Positions 1 to 9,974 of a stretch of 64,000 bases of DNA are shown here, piece after piece. Each line of letters starts with the position of its first letter. The stretch's first letter is position 1. The notes beneath the pieces are model-generated. The model worked only from the letters and a program-made list of their open reading frames with translations. It was not told the DNA's origin and made no database searches. The DNA is taken from contig JAKUCV010004428.1 of assembly GCA_028386065.3 (NCBI GenBank), forward strand, positions 59,991-123,990, written 5' to 3'. Source of the stretch: Turnera subulata (lineage: Eukaryota > Streptophyta > Magnoliopsida > Malpighiales > Passifloraceae). The position numbers were made by a program, and so were the translations under genes.

Positions 1-757
1 CTGATTAGCCCAAATCAATTCGCATTTATTGATGGGAGACAAATCCTCGATTGTGCCTTCTCTGCCTCGGAAATTGTGCATCATATCAAGAAGGCTAAAA
101 GGGAAGCAATTCTGTGGAAGATTGACTTCAAAAAAGCTTTTGATATGGTCTCTTGGGATTTTCTAATGGTGATGTTGAAGGCTATGGGGTTTGGGGAATC
201 ATGGCAAAAATGGATAGGGAGCTGCTTAGGATTTCCATCGATGTCTGTTCTGCTAAATAGGAGTCCCTCTAAGGACTTTGTTGCTTGTAGAGGGCTTAAA
301 CAAGGAGATCCTCTCTCCCCTTTCTTGTTTAACATAGTGGTTGAGGGGCTAACTTGTCTCATTGATCAGGCTATCCGGAAGGTTCTTATTCAGGAATTCC
401 GGGTCCACAATGTTCAAGTGTCTCTTCTCCAATTCGCTGATGACACTCTATTCTTCTGCTCGAATGATATGCCTTCCTTGCTGAATTTGAAAAGCTGAGG
501 TGCTTTGAAAACTTATCTGGGCTCAGTATCAACTTTCACAAAAGCAGTGTGGTGGGCTTAAGTCTCCCTGATCAGAGAACGAGCTTCATCGCCGAAATGC
601 TATTGAGTAAGGTTGATTCTCTGCCTTTACCCTATTTAGGGGTCCAGTTGGGTATGAATATGCGTCGAATCAAGGCTTGGGATCCAATAATTTCAAGAAT
701 TAAAGGCAGACTTGCGAATTGGAAAGGAAAATTTTTATGGGGATTGAAGACTTGTTA
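1..757 (+). pseudogene. LINE reverse transcriptase fragment
   Basis: Frame 1 is open from base 1 to a stop at 496-498 and reads LISPNQFAFIDGRQILDCA, a typical plant LINE RT segment. The catalytic motif FADD is at 433-444 and the GLKQGDPLSPFLF motif lies upstream of it. After the stop the protein continues in another frame (549-757: LPYLGVQLG, then RIKGRLANWKGKFL), so one frameshift separates two parts of the same polymerase. The enzyme would nick-prime and copy LINE RNA in the nucleus, but this copy cannot make it. Confidence 0.92.
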
Positions 758-759
758 AT

Positions 760-1735
760 CAAAAACCAATGCTTGCTGTTCAAGTGGTTGTGGAGATATA
801 TAAATCTCAATCCTTACTCCTCTGTTGCTCCGTTGTGGGCACGAATTGTGACTAATGGGTCCAGGGGGATCTCTGGGAATTCGTGGCCTATGTTCAACAA
901 ATCCACAGTGTCTCCTGAGTGGAGGAATGTAATCAGGTCTGATGAGGTCTCTTGTGGAGGGAATACAAGATTAGGAGCGAGACTTCTTGTGAACGTGAAT
1001 GATGGGCAAGCTTGAAAATTTTGGACTGATTGTTGGCTCAGGGATGGGGTCTTATCTGAGCTGCACCCCCGGTTATTCTCAATCACAAACAACAAGTTTG
1101 CTTCTGTATCTGCGATGCTTAATATTGTTGATGGTTGTAATGTATGGGACTTTAATTGGAGAAGGACTCTGTTTGTCTGGGAATTGGAGAAGGTTACAGA
1201 GCTTTTAAATCGATTAGAGAATATAGTTCTTAATCAGGAGGAGGTTGACAGTTGGTCATGGCAGGAGGAAGCGAGTGGAGGCTACTGTGTTAAATCGGGC
1301 CATGAGTTTGTGTGTCGGAATTTGGAGGTTAACAGGCCCAAACCCTATGTATGGCTAGATTGCGCTCCACTTAAAGTGGAGTGCTTCATGTGGTTGGCCC
1401 CAAATAATGGGGTGGCAGTGCGTTCTATTCTCTTACGAAATAATATTATTCCTTTCGATAACGCCTTCTATTCTTTTTGTAACGAAGCGATTGAGAGTAT
1501 GGATCATCTTTTCTGTCATTGTGGATATGTTTGGAGACTGTGGTGTAAGATATATGAGTGGTGGGGGGTGTCTTGGTGCATGCCGAGATCTTTGGAGGAG
1601 TGTTTCTTACAGTGGATGGGATTGGTAGTCTCGGTGCGTGCTCGAGCTCCCTGGATAGTTGTCTTTTATACCACGGTTTGGAACATCTGGCTGGCAAGAA
1701 ATAGACTTGCCTTTGACGCTACTGTAGCGGATTAG
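760..1735 (+). pseudogene. LINE RT C-terminal region with zf-RVT domain
   Basis: The translation resumes as IKNQCLLFKWLWRY, which in intact elements lies about 100 residues after the GRLANWKGKFL segment, so an internal deletion near 757 is likely. A frame change at about 1015 leads to a longer stretch (1115-1735) ending in the LINE zinc-finger-like zf-RVT region, with LKVECFMWLA and then CNEAIESMDHLFCHC. These are family hallmarks of plant LINE C-termini. It is non-functional because of the stops and the deletion. Confidence 0.85.
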
Positions 1736-2061
1736 AGTAGGATGTTTGAGCTTGTGTTATTTAGGTCCTTGCTGTGGTTCAGAGCTACTCATCCAAGTTT
1801 CCCGTATGATCTATCCGCTCTCCTCATTAGGGCGGAGAGTGCCCTCGCTTGGTGTGGTCCTGCGATTAAACCGATGGTAACGTAAGCTGGGTTTGTTGCT
1901 AGGTAGCGTTTATTTTCATTGGGTGCTACAGTGCCAGTTGTATGTATTCTCTATACTGTAGGCTACGACTTATTCTAGGGCCTGTCATCTATCTGATGAC
2001 GGCTTCCTAATTCTTGTATTTACCTGATAACATGCAATAATATCTTCGTTCTATCAAAAAA

Positions 2062-3746
2062 ATAAGTACAAAAAAATTTTATAGAATACCGAAATAAATT
2101 ATTTTGTAGCTTTTTAAAATTTTTTTAATAAACTACTAGAATTATTCATAGAATTTTGGAATAGATTGTCCCGTATTTAAAAAATAAATTACAAAATTTT
2201 ATTAAAATATATCATTCAATAGCATTTTCAGCCACTAGCGGAATAACACTATTGTTGTGCCCAAAGTAGCCTCAGTTCGATCTGGCCTCGGGTCCGTGTG
2301 TTTACCGATGTATTTTAAGAAAAGAATGGCTTTCTAAACTTTTAAAAAATTTCAATGAAATTCTATGAATATAGAATGATTTATCCTATAGCTTTTAAAA
2401 ATTTTAAAAATTTTTGTTTGAGTACTAAAAATATTTACAGAATATTAGAATGAATTATTCTCAACCTTTTAAATTTTTTTATAGTTTTGAAAAGTATTTT
2501 TCACATATTTTATTCTTTTATCTATAATTTTTTATATTTTTATTACATGTACAAAAGTTTATTATAAAAAATTGAATTAATAAGTGTCAAATAAAAAAAA
2601 TACAATCTGTTAACATTTAAAATTGAAAATTATATAAGATATGTGCATAATAGTAAAAGAGAAAGAATATAAGAGGCCAATATATAATATTTCAATAATA
2701 TTAGACTAAACTATAATTAATATTATTATATCTGCTTGTTCCAATAATATTAATCCACATCATCAGGGTTTGGCTTTAGCCAAGGTACAGTAGCAACCCA
2801 AGAATAGATATAGAACATGTCTACAAACACATTTAAAATCTATATACATGATAGAGATATATATATAAAAAAAAACAAACATAACATGAATTACTCTTAA
2901 AATTTTCGAAAATTATATCATTTGGATTTTTTTATTATTCCTTTGCCCAAATTTTTTATTTAAAATAAAAATCCTTATGAAATCATTATGTAACTTGAGA
3001 CTCCTTATAATCATATAAAATAATTTCTATTAGTTCGCGTGAAAAATTGCACCTAACGTATAACAAATATATAAAATTAGTAAAAATTTAACACACATAA
3101 TAACAACACATCATGTGACCGGTGTGTTACACGGGAAAGCGGTCTAGTTTCCTTAAAATGCTTTTGTTATCATTTGAACAATGACAGCAAGGGAGATGCT
3201 TTTAATTTGTTGACAGTTGCTGATGTTATTTATTTGTTATAGCTTTTCCTATCCTGATTTTCTTCTTATTAACGCAAATCTCAATGGATTATGGGTGGAC
3301 ACTTCTGGCCGAAAACAAAAGAGCCCGAGAGATAATTCCTCAGAAAATTGTGAAGCTTTTACATTTTATGTACCCTTGAGTCAATCAATTATCCAGTCAT
3401 GTGTCATCCGCTTTCACCTGCTCATGCTCTCTAATGGTCAACGAGCAGCCAGGCATACCGGGAAAGAACATGAGTGTCACCGATGTGGCAAAGAATGAAT
3501 TTTGATCACTCTTTATAAATCACTAAAATCATTAAAAATTTATAAAATAAAAACTGTGAACAAAATTTTTAGAGTATAGAAACATTTAAAAGTTTCCCGT
3601 TTTGCTGAGTTTGAAACTTTTCATGATATAGAAATTTTTAAAAAATTCTAAACACTATTTTCCGTAGAAAGTGTGAAGCATTGGCATGTTTATGTACCCT
3701 TAAGTCTCTCCTTACAGCAACATTATTTATTTTTTTGAAAATTCAT
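2062..3746. other. AT-rich intergenic sequence
   Basis: About 1.7 kb of AT-rich DNA with many A and T runs. A small less AT-rich island sits at about 2225-2310. An open stretch at 3217-3498 (93 codons, +) matches nothing I recognise and has no supporting context. I see no gene here. Confidence 0.6.
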
Positions 3747-3751
3747 GATTT

Positions 3752-3981
3752 TGTTATAAAACATGTATTATACATGTATGTATGTCATTGTATACATATC
3801 AAATACATACCATATACATACCAAACTTTATTATATATATGTAATCAGAATTGAAAATCGAATGAATAAAAAAACCGGGTTGAAACCCGACCTCACCGGA
3901 AGCTCACCGGCTCCTCACCGGAGCTTGGCCGGAATTTTTCCTTCTCTCAAACTTCTCCTTCACACCTATTTATTTATAACA
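3752..3981 (+). repeat. 5' LTR of the Copia element (230 bp)
   Basis: This starts TGTTATAAAACATG and ends TTATTTATAACA, giving a 9-bp terminal inverted repeat. It contains ATATATATG-rich U3 sequence and a GC-rich block of repeated CACCGG, including the self-complementary pair AAGCTC...GAGCTT and the hairpin CGGGTTGAAACCCG. It aligns along its full length with 9975-10207. Confidence 0.96.
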
Positions 3982-3995
3982 CGTTTTCAGCACGA
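3982..3995 (+). promoter_or_regulatory. Primer-binding site, probably for an internal tRNA-Ile fragment
   Basis: The bases directly after the 5' LTR are CGTTTTCAGCACGA. This is not the usual initiator-Met site. From my recollection of plant tRNA-Ile(AAU), its anticodon arm reads UCGUGCUAAUAACG. The complement fits at 13 of 14 positions if the wobble inosine is read as G. This would resemble Drosophila copia, which is primed by a 5' tRNA fragment ending just after the anticodon. The position is solid; the tRNA identity is inferred. Confidence 0.6.
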
Positions 3996-4082
3996 TCGAT
4001 TCTACCCGTGCAAAACACAAAAACGAGAGCAGAAATGAAAGTAAAATAAAAAAAAAAAGGAGGAAACCGGCATGAACAGTTC

Positions 4083-4592
4083 ATGCACCCAGCTTACCGC
4101 CTCTGTCACTATTCACGACCACGGGTCCCGCGCCGCCTCTCGCGCCACCGCCGCCACTATGGCCTTCCTCTCGCCGTCGCCTTCGTCACGCCGTCTTCTC
4201 CCGTCGTAGCCGCCGCCAGACGCGCCGCCAGGAGAAGAAGACCCGACGGCCACGCCCGACGACCCGTCTTAAACTGTCGGGTTCTCCTCACCTGCTCGCG
4301 CCGTTTGTCCGCCTCTCGCCGCATGCTCCTCCCTTCTTTGCTCGCCTGCACAGCCGCTGCGGTTGCCACCGAGAGGAAGCCACCAGCCGACCGAGCGAGA
4401 CACCTCCTCCACCATGCGAGCTCGTTTCCTGTTGCCGACCATCTCCCACGCCGTCGCCAGCGCCCTGTTTTGCCGTCTTCGCCTGCCGGCCACTCACCGC
4501 CACCAGCCGCTGCTCACCCCCACTGCCGTGCCGCCGTCGATGACGCCTTCAACCAGGGAACGTTTGCTGCAGAATTGTTTTTCACCAGGTAA
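4083..4592 (+). other. GC-rich block in the Copia leader ending in a splice-donor-like site
   Basis: About 500 bp rich in G and C lies between AT-rich stretches of the leader. It is open for 169 codons on the plus strand, but the product is an Arg/Ala/Pro-rich string that matches no family I know, and other frames are open too, as expected for GC-rich DNA. It ends at CACCAG|GTAAAT (4588/4589), a good plant 5' splice site. It could be a captured exon, a leader exon of the element, or simple GC-rich promoter-proximal sequence. Confidence 0.4.
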
Positions 4593-5019
4593 ATTTTAAC
4601 TGGAGTATGGACCCATAAATAAAATAATTAAATGGTCAATGACATATTAAGGATGGTCAATAATTTGAACGATATTATATACATAATATGAATATGATTA
4701 TTACTATAATATGTTTTAAGTAATGATTAAGGCTCTATACTATGCTTTGTTTAATCTTATAACCAAAGTTTAATACTTGAATTATAACCGAATATAATTA
4801 TAGTATTTTTGGCACCTAGAAAATAAAAGGTGAATAATAGATTATAACCCGAGATATTAATCGAGTTAGATTAGAAATTAATTTACGGTAAAGCGTATTA
4901 TTTGTATATCATATTATGTGCATGTTATTATTATATATTCTATATTATTATGCTATTTATTACTGCTGAAAGATTTATCGAGTAAGCATATTTTACATTT
5001 TTTTTATTTAAATTACGAT

Positions 5020-5503
5020 TGGGCTATTAAAAGGCCCATTGCATTTAATCTCTCGTTTAAATTTCATTTATATTTTGTTTTGGGCTTGTACAAGGCCTAT
5101 CAAAGAGTGTTCCTCCGGCGAACCCTGAAGTGTTTTGACCGGAATCCGACGTCTCGGGATTTTACCGGCAAGCCCAGAAGTGTTTGGCCGGAATTAGATA
5201 CCTTGAGAGCCCGGAAGGCCATTGTATTTATTTTATTTACTTTCATTTATATTAAGTTTGGGCTCATATTAGGCCCATTATACTTTAAATATTCTGTTCT
5301 TTACATTTCAATTGGGCTCATATAAGGCCCATTGTACTTAATTTCTCGTTTTAATTTCTTTACGATCTTATTAGGCTCGTATAAGGCCCATCGCATTTAC
5401 TTTACGATCATTAAATTTTTAATTGGGCTAATTTATGTAAGGCCCATTGCTTTTAATTTTTCGGTTATTTAATTCTTCATTGGGCTAATTAACGACAGGC
5501 CCA
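5020..5503 (+). repeat. Seven-unit array of TGGGC...GCCCA hairpins
   Basis: Seven copies start at 5020, 5081, 5259, 5313, 5372, 5424 and 5481. Each has the form TGGGCT-(6 to 10 nt)-AGGCCCA and is often followed by TTGCATTTAATTTCTCG-like text. The loops differ while the arms are kept; the second and fifth copies carry single changes in an arm. A non-repeated stretch (about 5100-5225) separates units 2 and 3. Confidence 0.85.
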
Positions 5504-5565
5504 TGTTTATTTCTTTCATTTAAGTTTTTAATTTTATTTAAATTATGTTATTCGAGACCCTTATA

Positions 5566-6126
5566 ATTTCCAGAAGAAATTTATTATGGGTATCAAATGC
5601 GGACAGGAATTTACATGATAATAGTCTGGAAGACTAAATATAAGAGTCCCGCAGACTCAATAAAAGAAAAATATAACGAAGACTGGAAGTCTTACCGTCC
5701 TGAAGATCCTTTAAAGGAAATCGAAAATAAAAGCTATTACCACCAGAAGATGGAAATTATATAACCACCAAAAGGTGGATAATATACTTGCTTACCCTGA
5801 AGGAGAAATTTATTTTATATTCAATTTATTTTATGTTCAGTTTCAATTATTACGTATTGCAATTTATTTTATTTTCTTTTCAGTACTTTATAATTGTTTC
5901 TAGAATAATGCCTCAAACATTAGTCTCGAAGACAATGCAAAATTGACATCCACAGGGAGAGAATTATATGTGTGGATGTCAATATAACAAATTATGATAA
6001 ATTATGATATCTCGAAACGAGAAAAAGATTAACACGCTCCAGAAGAGCATAATTCCAAATATGTTCCTGAAGAACGCATGTTTTAAATATGATCTAGAAG
6101 ATCGTATATTTACGCTCTGGAAGAGC
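5566..6126 (+). repeat. Array of short hairpins with a common C-NN-GAA-G loop
   Basis: Perfect 4- to 5-bp stems of differing sequence enclose five-base loops usually ending in GAA: ATTTC-CAGAA-GAAAT (5566), TAGTC-TGGAA-GACTA (5622), GAGTC-CCGCA-GACTC (5644), AAGAC-TGGAA-GTCTT (5679), GCTC-CAGAA-GAGC (6036), GTTC-CTGAA-GAAC (6063), GATC-TAGAA-GATC (6091) and GCTC-TGGAA-GAGC (6114). Other hairpins between them include CCACC-AAAA-GGTGG (5765), TCTCG-AAA-CGAGA (6010) and a 12-bp stem, TTGACATCCACA (5943-5954) with its complement (5971-5982). Confidence 0.88.
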
Positions 6127-6366
6127 ATATACTCTTGAAGACTACAGACACCCTCAGTAATAAAATGAATTATTATGAATCCCGATAAATTGACCCTGAT
6201 CTATTCCCTGAAGCGAATAAAACAGTATAATTATTTGTGCCTGTGGGCGTAAATGAGATAATAAATGAAAAGGCTCAAAGCAAACATGCATATTATTATT
6301 GCATAAACGGATACATAACTGGAGAACATTCAAAGAAGAATGGTTCTCATACATATGTTTAAACAG

Positions 6367-7150
6367 TAATCTATCTGTTGGGTTCAACATTAACCCCCGA
6401 ACTCTGAGCCTCACCATTAATGTTGACCCTAACACTGTCGTTCCAGGAGAACCACATACCACCCCTGTTGTTTTCTCCAGGTATGTCAAACCGATTCGTT
6501 GGAGGAAAACGAAGTGGAATCAAACCATGATTCTCTCCTGCTTGCCACAAAGTCTCTGTAATCAGTACCATGTTAGGCTTGTACTGATTCTTCAGATCCC
6601 TTAAGGTACGCACAAAGTCTTGAGACCTTCTTGCTATACCCCTGCAATTCCACAGTAAAAGTTGTACCTTAGGCCATGTAGGTGGTAACCCAGTCACCCT
6701 TGGGATGCTCCGAGCCATCATAGAAACCTGGTAATAACTGCTTTGATTTAAAATTTGACATGAAGGCTCTAGCTGAAAATCCTGTAGTCTATTAGATATG
6801 AAAAACATAATAGAATTAGCCGAGCCATAAAAGGAAGACCTGAGATTGCTTTGGTCCTCTGGAAGAATGTTTCTTCCATAGGAGTTACAAAGAACCTAGA
6901 TGAATATAGTTCATCAACAAACACTAAACGAGAAATTCTCGCCAGATCATTTGGTAATTCCTCTTGCTGCTCATTCACCATGCTATAAGCTAACCTATTT
7001 CTTCTTCCTAGAGAGACACCCTCAACAAAGAAAACAGTAGCTGGGGAAGGCATTTTTCTTGTCTTGTTGATTTTTCTGAGTTTTCTGCATCTTCCTGTCT
7101 CAACCGCCTCTCTTTCTTATAGTCTGAGATTAGACAGCTACGTGTCAGTT
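6367..7150 (-). mobile_element. 5' fragment of a LINE inside the Copia, opposite orientation
   Basis: Two overlapping minus-strand frames (7053-6769 and 6808-6371) give an N-terminal region followed by the start of a LINE endonuclease: LLLWNCRGIARRSQDFVRTL, then PNMVLITET and RGGMWFSWND. This is the Mg-dependent nuclease fold that nicks target DNA. Only this 5' portion is present, and RT is absent. The break into Copia sequence is at about 6366. I could not identify a target-site duplication, so it may be a rearranged copy, not a simple insertion. Confidence 0.75.
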
Positions 7151-7362
7151 TTTCAAATGTGGACCCATTTTCCTGTCTCTGAAAAGATCCAAAAATTTTT
7201 TCGGTAATTAAAACTTTGCATTATTTGTCAGTAAACTCCAAAGTTTTTCAAGCTTCGAGGTTTTGCTTTTGGAAAAGTTTGTCACTACTTTAATTATTGT
7301 CCAATAATTCTGATCTTTTTGACATGAGTGGCAGAAATAAGGCTAAAATTGGCATATATATA

Positions 7363-7541
7363 GCTAGCCTGAAGCTAGCAGTTGAGTAATTGAAACTTAA
7401 CATATCCAGCCAGAAGCTGAAATGCTCTAGCCCGAAGCTAGAAATTTTTAAGTGTTTGAATACACAAGTTTATACAGCCTGAAGCTGGTAAATAATTTTT
7501 CTAAATTATCCAGCATGAAGCTGGCACCAACTTGAAGTCGG
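7363..7541 (+). repeat. Second cluster of C-NN-GAA-G hairpins
   Basis: The same design as 5566-6126 reappears just before the integrase remnant: GCTAGC-CTGAA-GCTAGC (7363), CAGC-CAGAA-GCTG (7407), TCTAGC-CCGAA-GCTAGA (7426), CAGC-CTGAA-GCTG (7475), CCAGC-ATGAA-GCTGG (7510), and a one-mismatch copy CCAAC-TTGAA-GTCGG (7527). Stems here are mostly variants of AGC/GCT, unlike the first cluster. Confidence 0.85.
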
Positions 7542-7554
7542 TACATGGACTTAT

Positions 7555-8060
7555 TGTTTGGCATGACCGGTTAGGCCGTCCCGGGTCAATAATGATGCAC
7601 GAAATTTATTGGATCATTCATTGAAAAACCAGAAGTTTTACAATCAATGAATTTCTAGGAGTTTGTTTGCTGCGAAAGTTATTATACGGCCTTCCTAAGA
7701 TGCAAATGGCCTAGTATCACCAGCAAGTTTGAGAATAGTTCAGGGACAAAAACGCGAACTGATAAATCCGCGGTGTTAACCACCTAGGTAATTTTTATGA
7801 TGCATCGACTAGATGGTCTATTGTGTGACGCAAGTTGGCATTGTGCGCACTAATTTAATAATTAAGCCACTTGCAGGTATATGTCCCTACTTATGTTACT
7901 AAGGCTATATGTCTAGATAATGCTGGTATATTTCTTCAATGGATAATGTATATCATTGGAAATAAACCCAAACAGATCTGGGGGAACATTGACAATTGAT
8001 TGCAGGACTATTGATGAAATATTACTGTTTGAGAAAATGGTATTTTATATGCAGCAACAC
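7555..8060 (+). pseudogene. Copia GAG-pre-integrase and integrase core remnant
   Basis: The sequence HDRLGRPGSIMM (from 7564) is the Copia GAG-pre-integrase signature. It is followed by a degraded zinc-binding segment, ASTRWS (about 7803) and IRLDNAG (about 7908), which carries the second catalytic Asp of the integrase. Stops and frame changes separate these pieces. An intact enzyme would insert the cDNA in the nucleus; this copy cannot. Confidence 0.85.
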
Positions 8061-8119
8061 TTGAGTGCATCAAGCCAACATGATGTTATAAGATCCCCCC
8101 ATTTAATTGATTAATGGTC

Positions 8120-9330
8120 ACATACTTAGTATCTCCCATCTTCGGACCATCGGTTATTTAGTATATTATGCTCCACCACAGGGTTGTGAAATGGTCTCTT
8201 AAAGAAGATTGGGAATCTACGTTGGGTATGAATCTCTATATGTTACAAGAGTAATTGAAACCTATGATAGGAGACTGGAGATTCATTTATTGTAAGATTT
8301 GCTTATTAATTTGATGTTTTACCCAACATTAGGGGGAGGAGATAAGCAGCTGGATCAAGAGATTAGCAGCTGGATCAAGAGATTATTGAAATGATTTATC
8401 AATATCTAGTTTTTTATCTTCGAATAAATTAGTATGAACCTGAAGTTCAAAAGATGATTCATTTGCAGGAAAATTGATATGCAATTGCCAGACACATTTA
8501 AATTAAGTGTGACCATATACCAGCTGCAAATGCTCCTGTTTAGATTGATGTTCCTGAAGAACAATGTAAGTATGCAAATGAATCTATAGATTATACTCGG
8601 TTCCAAAAGAAAACAAAATTCTAGATAGAGAGAATGGAGCAAAAGATATAAGATGGCCCCAGTTAGAAAAGATGGCCTCCAGTAGAGGTTCATATTAAAT
8701 ATCCTCCAGAATAGGTTTTTCTGACACAATTGATAAAGTTCCAGAAGCAACTCAGGTACCTGTAATAAATGAGTATGATGAGATCTCGATTATAGTGTCA
8801 AAAATAAGATGGAACCGACGTGAAATAACCTTCGACGAAATACAATTTTTATTTATTATATAGCGCTAAATAAAATGAGGATCATGAACCTACTAATGAA
8901 AGTAGGCGTTGTATGATTGGCCAAAATATATGAGATATAATTAAAGGCTGTGTTGGACTCGCATGTGAAGCGAGTAATTTTTCGGACATGTAGTTCGTAC
9001 ACCAGATGGCGTAAAATTTAATCGGTCGGTAAATGGGTATTTGTGCGGAAAATATAAATGAGATATAAAGCACGGTTGCACAAGGTTTTATCCGAATGAT
9101 CTTATTTTTAATGAGGAGATACACTCCCCGTGGTGGATGCAATTATTTTGATAAGTCTGGCATTATATGAAAAGAATTAGAAATGCATCTAATGAATGCT
9201 TTTACAGCCTACTATGGATCCATAAGTTGTGAAATATACATGAAGATCCCTGAAAGATCCACGTTGCCTGAACCAACTAATTCCCAGGAAATTACAAAAA
9301 TTGAACTGAGTTTAAATCATTTTGAGTATG
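8120..9330 (+). pseudogene. Copia integrase C-terminus, linker and RT N-terminal remnant
   Basis: Pieces in order: FGPSVI...LKEDWESTLGMN (from about 8140), TLGGEDKQLDQEI (about 8330), LPDTF (about 8480), EISIIVSKIRWNRREIT (about 8780) and WVFVRK...RYKARLHKV...PVVDAI (9030-9150). The same chain is intact on the minus strand at 50282-51079, which confirms the family. There are many in-frame stops. The palm of the RT with its YVDD motif was not found. Confidence 0.85.
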
Positions 9331-9974
9331 GATAAATTTATGTTGATATCTATATGTTTTGTGATTGGAACTCCAGAAGAAGCTTCCAAATACCGTGCTA
9401 TTAGATTGGTCCTGGAGTACCCTATCAAAGTACAATTTACATTGCAAGAAATATAAAACCTGAAGCTTTTGACTTAGGCCTATTGGCATGATATGAATTT
9501 ACTCTTATCTTGGGAGAATAACAAATATGTAATCCTGTAAACCCGAAAGAGAGTAAAGTTGATTTTTGCAGATGTAGATCCCTTATTTAGTCCACACAAA
9601 GCACAGACGGACATCAACTACAACTTTACACATGATATTGCGATATCATCAGGACTACAAAAGCAAGATGGCAAGATACACGTTTCAACAACAAAATCAT
9701 GAAGATAATGCTGCTAACTCTGTCCAATTGAAATAATGATGTACCAAAAGTGATCAGACAAAATATATATCACCAGAAGCTGACAAGGACGATTGGCATG
9801 CAACGACATGAAGCAATCAATGGAGGCCAAAATGAGGGGGAGTAGAATACGCACTGCACTCTTTTTCCCTTCACCAAGTTTTTATCCCACTGAGTTTTTC
9901 TTGGTAAGGTTTTTAATGAGGCAGTATCCCCAAAGCGTATTCTACCCAACAACACAATGACATCCAAGGGGGAG
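9331..9974 (+). other. Copia 3' non-coding tail with two polypurine tracts
   Basis: The region holds short RNase H scraps (ADVDPLFSPHKAQTD at about 9573) and then the non-coding tail. One purine run (AATGAGGGGGAG, 9831-9842) lies about 130 bp before the true polypurine tract CCAAGGGGGAG (9964-9974) that abuts the 3' LTR. Between them is the segment CTCTTTTTCCCTTCACCAAG, shared with the Copia at 48235-52330 (near 48790-48820, minus strand). Confidence 0.8.

Larger units (their letters stand above)
1..2061 (+). mobile_element. LINE (non-LTR retrotransposon), 3' portion, degenerate
   Basis: The reverse transcriptase of a plant LINE enters from the left edge and is followed by the C-terminal zinc-finger (zf-RVT) region, an untranslated tail and a short A-rich end at about 2035-2061, right after TTCGTTCTATC. 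The frame is broken at about 496 and 1015, and sequence is missing near 757. The 5' part (ORF1, endonuclease) lies outside the window, so the target-site duplication cannot be tested. It is an inactive copy. Confidence 0.9.
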
